DNA from: Schistocephalus solidus
Taxonomy: Eukaryota > Platyhelminthes > Cestoda > Diphyllobothriidea > Diphyllobothriidae
Direction of reading: 5' to 3'
Length of the DNA stretch: 64,000 nt
Assembly (NCBI GenBank): GCA_017591395.1
Contig: WEDG01001316.1
Location: 62,001-126,000, forward strand
Position numbers and translations under genes: made by a program. Positions 47,871 to 60,664 of the stretch are shown here, piece by piece (position 1 is the first letter of the stretch; each line of letters opens with the position of its first letter). The notes beneath the pieces are model-generated. The model did no database searches. It had not been told where the DNA came from and saw nothing but the letters and a program-made list of their open reading frames with translations.

Positions 47871-48040
47871 CTAGACTGTTGTTGATGAATAAGATTGATA
47901 AATCAACCGGTTTGTGCATTCATATTGGGAAGGCCAAAGTGTATCAATGTCAGATTTCTGATGGGGAGAAGCTGCGCCTCCGAACCATGGACTGTTAACT
48001 TGAAGAACATAACCATTCTTCGGGGTTGGGAAACTGTTGC
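47871..48040 (-). CDS. candidate exon, unknown
   Basis: Minus-strand open frame with coding-like composition (PTPKNGYVLQVNSPWFGG, then SDIDTLWPSQYECTNRL), ending in TAG at 47,871. A possible acceptor (GGCAACAG) precedes it at about 48,040. No domain and no poly(A) signal recognised. Confidence 0.3.
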
Positions 48041-48889
48041 CGGTCGAACGGAGTAAGGATGGCAATGTATCCCAAATCAAATTCGTTTATAGGATCTTCG
48101 CAACTCTTAGAGAAGAGCATAATCCTGACACTTTATCTCTGTAGACATAAAGATCTAGATAAAGAGAATTTCTGTCCAGTCAGATCTCCTCCACACTCTT
48201 CAATGATGTGCTATCCGCATGGCAGAAGAATAGAAACAGGTGAGGTTTGACCTTCGTTGCCGGGTAACTATACTTCGATTGCATTACGTCAACATAATCT
48301 CCAATAAGATAGTCCGGTACCACTCTGAAAACATCGCTAGAATATTTTAGGCTAGTCATAAAAACTACCGAAATGGTGTGCGTATTTTTTCCTCGTCACC
48401 TTCCTAACTTCAGCGCTGCTCTCTTCAATCTCAAGCTACTGTCAATATAACTTGCTTGAGAAGGGTTCAACCCAAAACCTGGCTTGATAAAATCCACCAG
48501 TGCATTCAGGTGATTTGTAAAAACTCCGAAGAAGACGGGGATTTGAACGGTGTCACAGCTCGCTGCGCGTAAGAACTTAAAATTCGTGACATTTCAGAGA
48601 AAGGATAGAGCAGACTCAATCACAGTCACACCAAATACAGATAAACGTATCGCAGATCCGTTGTATTAGGCGCCAACCGTATTGAACAGTCAAAATATGT
48701 TCTTAAAAAAAAAAAGTCAGGCAATCCTTCGCAGTTTAAAACACAACCTGTCTTTCTCTGCTTACCCGTTTTGTTTCACTGAAAGAAATGCTAAGAAGAC
48801 CAGAGCTGGGGTAGAATTCAGCCGATACATGATAAATCGGCTTATCTTCCGATCCAAGTCAATCAGACTTCATTAATTACAACCTTATA

Positions 48890-50370
48890 TGTGGCGAGAT
48901 GTTTCCATAAAGTATGTTTAAATGTAACCTGGACAGGCTGTGGACGTATGAGTCGACTTGGAAATCCGTCATGACATGTCATCTGCTATCTCATATACCA
49001 AAAGTAGCACGTCTGATTGAGTTTAGGAATAAAATTCTCTTGGAATAGGCCTTATTTGCTTCTGCATTCTCTGCTGGGTATCAAATTTGACCCGGAGTCA
49101 GACTTATTAGAAGGATAATTCCTCATAAGGCCTGACCGGCACACTCCACCTGATGAAAGCAACTGGCAAAATTTTTAAGGTTAACGTATACCTCCATAGG
49201 GTTCTTTTAACAGTACTGGTACTAGATACAAAAATACGGAATGAAGAATCACCACAAACTGTAACACTAGTCTCCTCAGCATAACTATTGGTCGGCTAAT
49301 TAGTGACCTAGATATCGATCACAAATGCCATATCGATAGACGTCGGTACTGTTACTTCAACTTCTTTAGACGGTGGCATATCCAATGGAGTGGACATTTT
49401 TTTGGTTACAAATTAGAAGCATGGGCTTTGAAAGGAAAAATGAACTAAAGAAATTATTTATTTACGCCGGATTTGTAAAAGTGAAAAAGGGATAAATGGA
49501 GTTTGTAATTTATAATTGCAAGGAAGTAGCGTGCTTTTCGGAAGTACATATGCTCCAGCCACTGGTAGAAAGTCAACAAGTTAAACGTGCATTTCACTGA
49601 CCCCTTTTAGCAGTTGTTCCCCGATCGTTGGGATTAAATCTTGGCCAAAAAGAAAAAAATCGTACCTTACGGAGGTAATATTCCTAAACAGCATCAGAGT
49701 CGCGTTTTAGGCTTAAGTTGGTATATTAACGGCAAAGCAAGCTTCCTTTGTTGAAAGCTATGGCTTAACGCAGTATGTCTCGATACCTAGATCAATATGC
49801 GGATTTGATAAAATGTTTTTCTTCATTTATCCTCAGACACTTTTTCCATCGCAGGACCGATGACCTAATCATTCTTGTCTGGAGGATTTTGCCGAGGATA
49901 AAACGACAGTGGGCAGTCCCTTCTGCATTTCTATCTGCCTGTGTATGAAAAATGTTTAACACTGGAAAGCAGTTAATTTTCGAGTTTTTGCCGTTTTAGT
50001 TCTTAATATTGATTAGTTCTCGTCAATTTTTTGAATTTTAACTGTGGTGATTGTGTTGTCCTTCATGTCTCATAGGGTTTCGTTGGAGATAGTCCAGCAT
50101 CAAAGCTTGGGTTTAGGAAACTTACTTTAGCGCACCATAAACCCCAGGATGTAATGCGAACAATCTTCCATGTCAATGAAGGAGAGAATTATTTTTTTTC
50201 GTAGAATTATAACGCCTATGAGTACTGTCCTTTTACAATTCACTGATTTTATATATACCCTGACAAACAGTTGAAAACTGAACACACTGTATAGCTAAAA
50301 TATTAAAAAGGATAACCCATGAAGTTAACGAATCTGCTGACTATTTTAGAAGTCTTTACTTTTGAGCAAA
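48890..50370. other. no gene resolved
   Basis: AT-rich, presumably intergenic or an intron of a minus-strand gene if the exons on either side belong together. Confidence 0.35.
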
Positions 50371-50381
50371 TTCCATAGCAC

Positions 50382-50556
50382 CTAAGCGTCAGGATGAATC
50401 ATACCGTGCATAATTTTCACAGGAATCGCAAATGAATTCTTCAAACTTTGCATTGAGGATGTACCCTCAATGCCAGTATTCACAAAACCATCCCATACCA
50501 GTCCCTCAATGTTCTGAGTCATAAACTTAAACATGTGTGCTTCCTGCAGTTGAATC
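50382..50556 (-). CDS. candidate exon, unknown
   Basis: Follows a good acceptor (CTCTCTTTTTTACCCCGAAG, AG at 50,558-50,557). It is open for 57 codons with strong coding character (QEAHMFKFMTQNIEGLVWDG, then a Ser/Met-rich stretch, then FAIPVKIMHG). It ends either at TAG (50,384-50,382) or earlier at a donor-like CACG followed by GTATGA. No family recognised. Confidence 0.5.
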
Positions 50557-51615
50557 CTTCGGGGTAAAAAAGAGAGTTTAAGCCAAACTATTGCATAATC
50601 TGTAGAAACCATATCTAGAAATCACAAAATTCTCACCGGAACCTGTTTTGTTGCTATAGAATTTTGTACAAATAAGTTCAGAAACTAAGTGGGAAACTAG
50701 AGTCATCACCCCAGGATGTCAAAATCTTTGAAAACACACATTTTGTGATGCACAGGGTTAAGGGGTAAATTGAACGAACAGAAACTGCAAAGATTCTGGG
50801 AATAAACCAGGTGAATACTCCCAAGGAGAAAAGGCAGCGTTAGGAATTCAACGGCACTCTCGTGCCGGTATGACGAACAAATTTTTCGAGACTTGATTCC
50901 CAGACGACAGTCGCTTAAACTGACTTATCAGATCAAACACACCAGCTCAGTTAGGCAAGTGGAGCTTAATTAATCCCCTGGCCTGAAGAGGCGCTGATAA
51001 GTAACCAAGTTAGGTGCAGGAGCGGAACGCCACTATAGGCTGATAACGTTGAGGCTGTTGGCTTAAGCAAAACAGTTTAACTGGCAGGGTGATTACTTTT
51101 TTGAAACGTGTAGTACCTTTCACTGAGAGATGACATATCTCTTCCTTTGAATACCAAGTAACAATACCCTGAGCTGAAGAGCGGTTAAATGTAAACTCTC
51201 TCTATTGTCTTCCATCAGGGGTTACAGGCGGACCCACTTCCAAGCTACAAAGAGGTATAGACCACTTTTACAGTCTCTTACGGCCTGAGACTTACTGATT
51301 GCTTAATAGCTCTAGAAACATTGCTACAGAGAGGACGCCCACGTCTCTTGAGTCAATTCTCCTTCCAAGAAACCATCTTAACCTCCTGTAAGGTTATGTG
51401 TCGTCCTACGCTGGGAAATGTTTTTGCTGTTTAATAGTGTTATAATTCCCTTTGATTTATTAACATCTCGGTTGCCGAGCCAAACAAACGAAGTCACTCA
51501 CAAGCCCAGATTCATGTTTCACTAGCTTTAACAGAAACGATTTAGGAATTTAAAATTTTGAATAAAAGCTGATGGCATTTGGTAAAACCGTTCGGCTTCG
51601 AGTTTGTTTAGGAGA

Positions 51616-51798
51616 TCAATGCATGGCACAAGTAGCCGATCGTGGGTGATTTAATTTGGGCCGCCTTCCTTTAACATTCTGTTTTGCCAAAGCAATTGTT
51701 TTACTACGAATTCCGCTGACGTCACTTTGCGACATTAAGTCTAAGATATAAATGGTATTTGCTGCGTGAATGAGTACGCAAAGGTGTTCTTGCATCAA
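51616..51798 (-). CDS. candidate exon, unknown
   Basis: Minus-strand frame of 60 codons, first half hydrophobic (HLCVLIHAANTIYILDLM), second half basic (KQNVKGRRPKLNHPRS). Possible acceptors lie at about 51,785 and 51,757. It may belong with the exons at 50.5 and 47.9 kb, but this is not shown. Confidence 0.3.
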   Translation of the reverse strand: MMQEHLCVLIHAANTIYILDLMSQSDVSGIRSKTIALAKQNVKGRRPKLNHPRSATCAMH

Positions 51799-52689
51799 GC
51801 CTTCAGTTCAGGCTTAATTCAAGGGCAGGCACTCATCTACTCACACAGGGGTAATACCATCCTCGAACGAAATTCTTCTTCACGCGCTTTCAGTTCCGTC
51901 AGAATATTCTCATCGAGCCTTCCAGGGTAATTGAAAGAAATCCCAACAAATATGTTGAGGGTAGTTGCGCGTTCTCTGGCGTGAAGTAGTTTAGCACGTG
52001 GGAACTTCAGTTGAAGTTACCATAAAATTTCCTGACGTCAGCAAATTCTAGATAAGTATTTGCTTTGTTTCGTTTAGAGTTTTCCCATCAAAAGGCTGCT
52101 TCAGTTTAATGATAAGCGGCCAGATATACAAGCGAAGATTTGCAAAGTCCTTATCTTAAATATGGTGAAGAAAAGATGTGTAGGGCGACTCAGCGAAGGT
52201 GATAAGAGAGTTTTATGGGCAGATCAAAAGGATGTCGGGAACATCATACTCTGTGAAAACAAATTGCCAACAAATTGCAGCTACGTCAGTAGCTTTTTTA
52301 CATAAAGCAACGACCAGTAAAACCTAGAGCGTGTAAAAAGTTGAAAAACACAATTAGCCGAATAGACTAACCACAGATAGCCGGCAAATCGAAGTCAATA
52401 TAAACGCCACCAAAGCACCAGTGAATGAAGAAATAAATATAATAAAAAATAAGTACAATCAGAATCTAGAAAAAACGGTAAACAAGGAAAATAAAATGGA
52501 TGAAAAATATAGAAAACATCAATCATAAAAGCAGTAAATGCAAATCAATAGTCAGCATGGTAGCCATTATGCGACTCCTCGAGAGCAGACCATGGCCAAA
52601 TCCGTGACACATGACATAACTGACATCCGTGACACAGTAAGCAGCAGAGGACCCCTTTGGTGTATCTTTGTTAGCTAATCTTAACAGTT

Positions 52690-53045
52690 AAAGTTTATCA
52701 TAAAACCCTTCTCGCACCCTGAGCCCTCAGATTTAACCGTAAAACCCTAATTCTAAAACCTTTATCCTAACCTGACCTTAAAGCCTCCCAAACCCGTACA
52801 ATTAAACCCCAACAATAACGCTAAAATGAACACCCTAGCATTGAAACTTCTACCCTGACCCTGACCCCCAACCATTAACCTAAAACATTTCTTCTTACCC
52901 TCAATTTCAATCTATAAACCTTAAATAAAACCCTCAATATAATCCCTATACCAAACTGTAAATACTTAACTGCAACCCATTAGCCGTAATCCTAAGCACC
53001 GTAAACATAACTCTAAGTCAAATGCTAACCCTTAAGCATAAATCG
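52690..53045 (+). repeat. degenerate telomere-like tract 2
   Basis: About 350 bases made largely of CCCTAA-like words with variation (AAAACCCTAATTCTAAAACC, ATCCTAACCTGACC, TGACCCTGACCCCCAACC, GCTAACCCTTAAGC). The C-rich strand is on top throughout. No gene inside. Confidence 0.75.
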
Positions 53046-56000
53046 GTCAAGGAATGGGCTTTAGATTGCAGACTACTTTGCCACTCACCATTCACAGGCT
53101 TACGTACGACTTTTAAATAAAAACTTTTAATCAAATGACATAAGTTGAAATTTCATAAAGTTACGACCAAGTGGAACCAAACATGTATTTTTTTGGCAGA
53201 AATACTTTTGGGTTCCGTGTCGTTCGCGTTCTTAGAACCCTTTGCCGACCATTCCTTGAAAATGCCTACCACTTAATGTCAAAAATGAAGAGGATATGAT
53301 TAATCATTGGTTCTTGCTAAGCGATCACCGGCAACCCCTCCATATGGAAGATCCTCGGCAAAGCACTGCGGCTTCAATCAATCCCGTAAACCAAGCTGAT
53401 GGAGAAACAATTGTTATGACATGATTATATCGTCGTTAGCCCTTTATTAAGGATAAATTATTGCCCTTCAACGGGGTGCTTTTTGTGCCTGCTATGGCAA
53501 GGGAGGATAGAAAATGTCAGAAATGTAAACAAACATGGATATTTTAGGATCTTTAGAGGAGGATGTCTTAGTTTCGATGCCTCTAACGTTTTCCAGAGCC
53601 CTTAATTAGGTTTTGCGGACATATCATCAAACAATCTCGATTTTCAAATCCCTGCGTTACAGTTGTATACGGACTTGGTCATTTCAGAATTGGGCTGCCA
53701 TCAAAAGACCTTCATCTGATTGTTTGCATTATAGTTGACAAGTCTTTATTCCGCCCAGTGACCAGTCGTGATTGAAAATCCGCTGTGACTACGACGTCTG
53801 TCAGTAAGAATGCAAAGCCCTAGTCTGCAGTCTTCATGTTTTTGATTGCCAACCTACAACGAGAAGATGATATTTGCTTCACCGATTTCAATCCCTTACT
53901 TTGAGAAGTTGATAGGCCTTTAAACGTTATTCTAGGCTTTTTTATTTGTTCGGTAATAAGCCTCATTTTTTTGTTTACTGCCCACGTACTATCTCGTTCC
54001 TGTAATATGCATTACTGGATAGGTTTAGTTAAAACCAGCTCAAAGCCGAACTGGTGGCAATTCCGAAGACACTCGGGTATGCTTAGCAGATGAATTTTAT
54101 ATCGTTCTGGCACATAGAAAATGTTTTTATTGAAGCTCCTGCCCATATGCGTTGAAACTCGTAAAATACTAAAAGGAAATTATTCCACTTACACAAAAGC
54201 GAACATATCACAAGGATGAGTTCACCAAACCGATTGACGTATAATGGAATTCAATCTCAATTAACACAAGCTGGTATGTTGGCTTTTACAGGATCATCTG
54301 ATCGTTCAGTAGCGCAAGTGTCCTCGGTGATAGTGACTACTTAAGTAGTTTGCATTTTGTGCCGTTTACTTTTTGTCTCCTAAAATCTAAGAAGCCTATA
54401 TAGTCTGTATGCATACAATAAAGTTGTTTTAAGATCTTACCGGCAAGTTGACTTTTCTTCACAGTTTACTCACGAACGACAAAAGCACTTGAGTTTTGAA
54501 GATTGATATCGCCTGTGGAATTCGAAACCAGGCCTCTCTTTTAGTTGTGAATATACAGAAACTCTACGCCCGTACTATATCCTATATAAATTCACAAGAT
54601 TAAACAAAGCCTAGTAAAGAGATACCTTTGGCCTTTATAATATTTCGGTGGACATGAATCACATGATATGCTTTGTGGATAGCACTAAGAAATCGAAAAA
54701 TGATAGTTTACATGAGAATTCACGTTAAGAACTAAAAAAACTAAAAAAATAACGTACCTGGAACATCGAACTTGATTTTTTCATCATTCCTCTTAACTAT
54801 TTTCGAGCTAAAATTTACACGTAAGACCAATAGTAAAATTTGCGCGCTGCTTACTGAGTTGATTTCACCTGAATGCAATGCAAACACTTGGATGAAGGGA
54901 CTAACACACAAAAACGAGCGAATAACCGTGTGAGAAAAGTTTTATAAATATGTATCCTGTTAGTTTATTTTAAAAGTTCACTGAACTAACGGTCAGATAC
55001 AATGCTCACGTCTCCTTTTTCTGCTTAAATCCAAACTCACGTGAATATAAGTCGAGGAGATGCTATTGACAAATTTGTGTAACTCACCTATAAAAAGGCC
55101 TATTACTTAGGTGAACCTGACAGCCATCTAATGAATTATAGACTGATAGCTTTGGAAATCCGGCCTGAGCAATCAGCTAACTGGAATACAATTGGTAGAA
55201 TCCATAAGTTGAAAGGAGCGGGGGCGGCGAAAAATGTGACCCAGATGTGATCAGACTCACGACTCTTCAACGGAGTCTTATGGCTTTGGTGTTACTCAAA
55301 TCGTACACTTGCTGCCATGGGTTCGAACCCCACCAAGGCCGCTAACTGTTTCGTCAGTCGGTCAATTGAAAAATGATTAAACTTTAAGCCTAACTTTACC
55401 AACGCTTACACAAAACTCCAGTTACTGGGACATTATAAACGACAAAACCACCGTTTCCTCATCCAACCTGTATCCATTTTTCATTATTTCACACATCCCT
55501 TAAATAAATTTACATAACATTTCTGTGAACAAGAATATGGAAGATATACAGCAAGCTTCTTCTTTTTCGGATGTTATGACTGACACCTTTTTTGGTCGGT
55601 CACATTCAGCCGAATCCGCTAATGAACTCCGAGACTGGTGCACACGTGCTCACAATCATGATACAACAAGTGCTGATCCCTCTTGTCGCATTCGGTTACC
55701 AACCTGCTCTTACATCATTTTCATCTTCCGTTCTGCACAGTGTGCCAAAATTCATCTGAAATCTTTCCTCTCCCCCTACGTAAGACCTGATCTGAACGTC
55801 GTAATGCTTAGGACCAGTACATAACTTAAGCTACTACAGTAACCCCCTGCTCAACTCGGCGCTTGAAGAAAAGATCCCGACGTCAATCTTTTGCCTCGGA
55901 ACCAATGAAAAACTAGCATTCTTATAAGAGATGTTCAGTGCTCATTTTTCGAAAAGTACTATGGTTAAGCATAAGCAGTTAAGTTTTTCGTTATGGATGC

Positions 56001-56080
56001 CTTGTATGGCTGTGTAAACAGGACACACGAATATGACCAGCTCCTCCCGCTAAAAATAGATGGCGTTACGGTAAATTACC
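53046..56080. other. intergenic, no gene resolved
   Basis: No splice-supported exon. A box-B-like GGGTTCGAACCCC at 55,320-55,332 probably marks another tRNA-derived SINE remnant. The 99-codon frame at 55,525-55,824 has no start, splice or family support. Confidence 0.4.
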
Positions 56081-56084
56081 CGTG

Positions 56085-56290
56085 TTTTAACGCTAACACT
56101 AACCCTAACATAAAACTAACCTGTCTCCTTAATCTTAACCATAGGCCTACCCTTAACCTAAATCCTACTGTTTACATGACAATACCCTTAACCCTTAGTC
56201 TTATCATGATCCTAATTTGAACCCTGAACTTTACCTCAAACTTGCACCTAACCCTTATCTTACCCTAACCCTGGCCTTAATCCTAAACAT
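56085..56290 (+). repeat. degenerate telomere-like tract 3
   Basis: Dense CCCTAA-like words (ACACTAACCCTAACATAA, CTTAACCCTTAGTC, TTACCCTAACCCTGG), C-rich strand on top. The open Leu/Asn/Pro-rich frames across it are artefacts of the repeat. Confidence 0.8.
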
Positions 56291-56975
56291 TATTTCCTTG
56301 GAATTTAGCTCACTGTGTGCGGTTCCCTTCTCAGCGTCTTGTTTAAGCAGCTATAAAAGGCATCATACAAGTTGTTCTCCTGATCAATTGCCTTATTCAT
56401 GCTATTATTCATAATTTTGGCTTCTTTTCCTTCAGGATGACTGGTCATACGGACGGAAAAATTTGTTTGATCTGTTCGAAAACTTTATGCATATAGTTGA
56501 ACTGTGTCTTAAAGTACAGATTTTATCGCAGGGGAACCAGCTACATATGTTGTGATACTAGTCTACCTTGTTAAAAATATTCAGATTTTCTCTCCCTTTT
56601 GAATCTGGATGCAAACATGTGAGGCAGTTTACTAGAAATAATTCGGCATTTTTAAAAATTGTATGCGACACTAAATTATTAGGGTTCTCAAAAAGCCAGG
56701 GTCAGTCCTGACAAGGTAGACGGGTGCTCATCTACGCTATGCCTATTAAGCAACAAGAATATATGATGAATGCTGTAGCGAGCTGCCGATTGGTTGGCAA
56801 TCTTACATCGCGCTGAGACATCGCGCGCGTGACGCGTTACGACTAGAAGCTCTTTCTTTTTGTTATTGCTTCATACTTGCTTGCTTTTGTTACTTTATTG
56901 TAAACTACGTCTAGACAAGAATCTGAGAGAAGGCGACGATGACAAATTAAGCGATATAGGACACAACTTTGAAGT

Positions 56976-57209
56976 GAAATCAAGGAGGAAGTCCAGAAAA
57001 GATGGAGGGAAGAACAGCTCTCATTCGAGGACGCGTTAAGTATGCTTGATCGTAGCAATTCATTCTCTGAATTAGCAGTAGAAGATGCACAAACATCGTC
57101 GTCGCTAATTTTAGTATGCCGTTATGAACGAGGTCAGTCTGCATATAAACTTCAGAAGCAGAAAAATGAAGGAGCGTCTCGGAATGCAAGCTGTATGAAA
57201 TGATCATAG
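56976..57209 (+). CDS. candidate exon, unknown coiled-coil-like peptide
   Basis: A 77-codon open frame after an AG at 56,974-56,975 (EIKEEVQKRWREEQLSFEDA, then a Ser-rich middle and a Lys/Gln-rich end). Possible donors lie at TTTTA followed by GTATGC and at ACGAG followed by GTCAGT; otherwise it ends at TGA. The start resembles the motif after the last helix of class B receptors only superficially. It may belong to the plus-strand gene ending at 61.36 kb. Confidence 0.35.
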
Positions 57210-58603
57210 GTTAGCTCCATTATGTCCGACGATGATCTTTAATACGGAGGTTTTTCGGCATGGAATGCTGACGGCAAGGATACCTTTGCTGATTTCGCAT
57301 CAGCCGTAACCAAGCAATTCAAAAAATAGCTGGGCACCCTGCCAAGTGTGTACAAAAGCAAAGTAGTACCACGCAAGTAAAGGTGAGTGCATCTCGAACA
57401 ATAATTACTAATTATTTTTCAACTACATGCCAAATATGCGGATCATCGTCCCAGGACCCGTCTTACCCCGAAACACCATATCCGACGGACTGCCTTGATA
57501 GTTCCTATGGACAGTGACTCACATCCATCTCCAATTGAAGATATCTCCTTTTGTTTTTTTTCAATACACTTTTTATTATTACACACGCTTTTGTACTAAA
57601 TGTTTGCATCATACCTGTGTGCATTCAGTCACCCTCATGGGGAAAGAAGCGCTGCGTGGTTCGGTCCGTTACAAATCATTGGGTCATTCAAATTTTGCAA
57701 TTGCAAGTGGATTTAAAAGTACTGGAGGGGAAAAGAAACAAAATACTTAATGGAAAAGAAAAGAATCGCACCTAATGCTATAAAATCTGCTATCAATGTT
57801 TGCCGAGTATCTCGAAAATGCGATATCCCCTCAATATACATCCGCCGGAAAAACCACTTTTAGTATCGATATACGTATAGCAAACAATCTGTGTCCCCTC
57901 GCTATCGGAACAATCTGCTCTTGCTCCTAGACCATGTACTCCATGGTATGTTGGACGTCAGCGCAGTGACTTGCCTGTGAATTAGTTTATGGTCTAATAG
58001 ACTTGCGCGGCATCTGCCACACTCTCGCAGCCCTCAACCTCCTGGGCATGGCAAGATCAGGCACAGTGGCTTGCCAAGTTAAATCGCGCGTTAACGCGTG
58101 CCATATGCGTTTGGCCCACGCGCGATCTACCAGGTTTTCACAAAAAATAAGAAAAGGGTGACTAGAATCATATCTACGTGCAGGTACTCTATAGGCCAGA
58201 GTAAGAATGAGCAATTACAGCCTGATCTGTCGTGAGAGGACTGATAGATCCCATAAGTTGATAGCCTTCCAAATCACACCTTTTAGCGCATCGTTAAAAT
58301 TTTAAGACCAGATGCCTTGTTTATATTAGTGAAATGCGCTGAAGTGTCGTGAGAACGTAGGCCCAAGGTCGACCTCACTCTCCTTTTTGTCCCTTTTCCT
58401 AGTCCGCTGTTCGAATCCACTAGCCATCTGATCGGGATTGGACGTTAATTTTGTATTTATAATGATCCTGTACCGAGGAATGCTACCACCGCTCCACCCA
58501 TACATAGTATTTTCTATGGTGTCCCAGTCCCCGATCATCGCGTTCCACACCCTAGTCTAGCCCCAGTGTTTCTCCGGTGCATCTCCCACGCGGCCCCTTT
58601 TAG

Positions 58604-58709
58604 GTGCAAGGAAGAACAGTCGCAATGTGTGGAACTAGCCTTGAGAACATCAAAGGAAGAATACTACAGAAAAACCATCCCCGGTTTTTTCAAATTAGCA
58701 AATGAAGAG
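58604..58709 (+). CDS. candidate internal exon of the 61-kb plus-strand gene
   Basis: After a strong acceptor (CGGCCCCTTTTAG, AG at 58,602-58,603) the frame is open for 35 codons with clear coding character (CKEEQSQCVELALRTSKEEY, then KTIPGFFKLANEE). It ends at GAAGAG followed by GTAATT. It enters in phase 2 and leaves in phase 0. The next firm exon (60,262) enters in phase 1, so one exon between them is unseen; an open stretch ending at a GTAATT donor at about 58,910 is a candidate. No family recognised. Confidence 0.5.
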
Positions 58710-59107
58710 GTAATTTTATAGACTATTTTGTAAATATCTTAAGATGACCTCCGTATACAGTGAAAATGCTAAGGAAAAGGAGCATTGTTTTGTTGCGTAA
58801 AAACCAAACACTCGCAACACAACATTGCAAAATTGCGGCGCAGGTGCCAAAGATCCCGTGTTCCGAATATGGAGCTATTGACAAAAAAAGTACCTGTGCT
58901 ATAGGACATGTAATTCACTGCCACATCAGGGCATTCCTTTCGATAGAAATTCGTTTTAAACAGTGTTCAAATGGGGAAATGAGCATACACAGTGGAATTA
59001 TTGATCAAATTTGGGCTCCAAGCTACCATCATTTGGTCGCAAAAATTAAATATTACAAATTCCAGCTGGATTGAAATAAACAGTTATTTAGTGCACCATT
59101 GAGGATG

Positions 59108-59965
59108 TCATTCACCTAATCCATAACGGTCGTCTAGATCAATGGAGGATACATCACTGTCATTATCACTGGATTTGCGGTCTCTGTGGCGCAGGGGTTG
59201 ATCCTTCTGATTTTCTGTGCAATCGGTGCGGATGGTGCCCATCTCGGGCGCCGGACGACGTTCAGTGTATGCATGCACTAGAGCCACCCCATTCCTACCC
59301 CACTCATCACAACCAAACTGTTTTCCGTTGGGTTGCCATGCCTGCTGCTTTACTGGTTGGTGCACGCGGGGATACGAATTCTGTTTTGGAGCCTGACCAG
59401 CCGTATTATGGTTATCGCTTGAGGGGCATCGCCACTGCACACTTGGCTCTCTTTCTACTACCCCATGAACAAAAACGGGCTCAGTGAGGTGACTCAATTG
59501 CGAGGAACGTAGTCCTGGATTGGGCATGGGAAAATGGTGGCCAAAGGCTACCGGTGATGCTTCCCAAATATCGGCGTTCCAGCTGTGCGGATGACGTGCA
59601 GCACTGCGACATCTATTGGCAGGAGGCCCGTGGACATTTTCTCTGAAATGAAATGACGGAGAACGGTTTGAAGGCCTAACGTCGCATGGGTCACATTCCT
59701 GGTTAAGCCGCGCAATCACCTGCTCCGCAACATTAATTCTGCCATCGGTTGGAAGCATTTGTGGCCTCAATGGCTGAGATGGTCCAAAATCTCTCACTTC
59801 CAAGGCTTTGCTGAGCTCTGCGAGTGCGTCATCAGCTTGGTGATCAAGCGTAGCAGTGTCTTCTACCGAAACATGCAGTGGCTGGAGAGGAGATAAGGCT
59901 GAATTATCGTCGGTGCAGGATGTCGAACTAGATCTTTGGAGGCTATTGTAGTGCCCATTTCTGCG
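59108..59965 (-). CDS. large minus-strand coding exon, unknown disordered protein
   Basis: One frame stays open for about 285 codons to a TGA at 59,110-59,108. It is rich in Pro, Ser, Arg, Asn and Gln, ends in a polar acidic tail (DNDSDVSSIDLDDRYGLGE) and looks intrinsically disordered. Upstream, a different minus frame (60,090-59,863) is also strongly coding-like (RYRLGNNKDLESFQDLKISE) after a pyrimidine-rich acceptor (TTTTTTCTTCTTCATGATAG). The two overlap without a usable intron, so there is a frameshift, an assembly indel or alternative splicing between 59,863 and 59,965. The minus-strand gene sits between two plus-strand exons. No domain recognised. Confidence 0.6.
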   Translation of the reverse strand, partial: RRNGHYNSLQRSSSTSCTDDNSALSPLQPLHVSVEDTATLDHQADDALAELSKALEVRDFGPSQPLRPQMLPTDGRINVAEQVIARLNQECDPCDVRPSNRSPSFHFRENVHGPPANRCRSAARHPHSWNADIWEASPVAFGHHFPMPNPGLRSSQLSHLTEPVFVHGVVEREPSVQWRCPSSDNHNTAGQAPKQNSYPRVHQPVKQQAWQPNGKQFGCDEWGRNGVALVHAYTERRPAPEMGTIRTDCTENQKDQPLRHRDRKSSDNDSDVSSIDLDDRYGLGE

Positions 59966-60261
59966 TCATGTGACTCCGAAATTTTAAGGTCCTGAAAGCT
60001 TTCCAGATCTTTGTTGTTGCCCAATCTGTAACGAGATCGGAATAATGCTATCATGAAGAAGAAAAAAGAATAAATTAATGTCGTCTTCAAATATTTGTTG
60101 AAGAGCTCAAATAAAAATAATACAACTCCGTTACTTCTTGTCCAATTAGAACGAGTTTCAATTTACGACGATAAAAATCCTGTTGTACATTTTTATAAGT
60201 GTCTTTCATTATATATGTTTCAGTGACAAGTATTCAAACAGTTGTCTTATTTTCCTACTAG

Positions 60262-60409
60262 ATTGCAATCCGCATGATCCAGAAAACCCTCTAATTTTTC
60301 ACAAGCCCTTGCCTCCTGGTTTTCAAAGGAATTTATATGTATACTTTAGGCATGCGTCTAACGAGGGTTCAATGACATTCAGTACCTATTTGCGTCGCCT
60401 TAGAATCTT
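60262..60409 (+). CDS. unknown gene, penultimate exon
   Basis: Acceptor TTTTCCTACTAG (AG at 60,260-60,261) and donor AATCTT followed by GTGAGT. The peptide includes PLIFHKPLPPGFQRNLYVYF and a basic end (YLRRLRI). It enters in phase 1 and leaves in phase 2, and the last exon begins with the one base required. Composition is convincingly coding; no family recognised. Confidence 0.65.
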
Positions 60410-60664
60410 GTGAGTTGGGATTATATCTTAAAGATGACCTCATGTAATTCAAGCCAGAAAATGTTAATTCTAGAACCATCAGTAACTCATAGACTTCGAC
60501 GGAGGAACTATAACTACATCATTTTTGAATGCTTGATTGGTTTTGTTTCGTCTCATCACTGTTATGGCACGGATAGCATCCTCTGTGGGTAGTAACTAAT
60601 GATTAATTAAAGGTGTTTTTAGTGTCCAGGTTCATAAATTTTCATGAAATGGGACAGCTACTGT

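Noticed and set aside
56085..56414. Leu/Asn/Pro-rich ORFs at 56.0-56.4 kb as proteins.
   Set aside because: They are translations of the degenerate CCCTAA-like tract.
56976..57060. End of a class B G-protein-coupled receptor.
   Set aside because: EIKEEVQKRW is only superficially like the post-TM7 motif, and no transmembrane exons are visible upstream.
58760..59074. 104-codon plus-strand ORF as an independent gene.
   Set aside because: No start context or domain. At most a piece of it (ending at a GTAATT near 58,910) could be an exon of the plus-strand gene; not certain enough to list.
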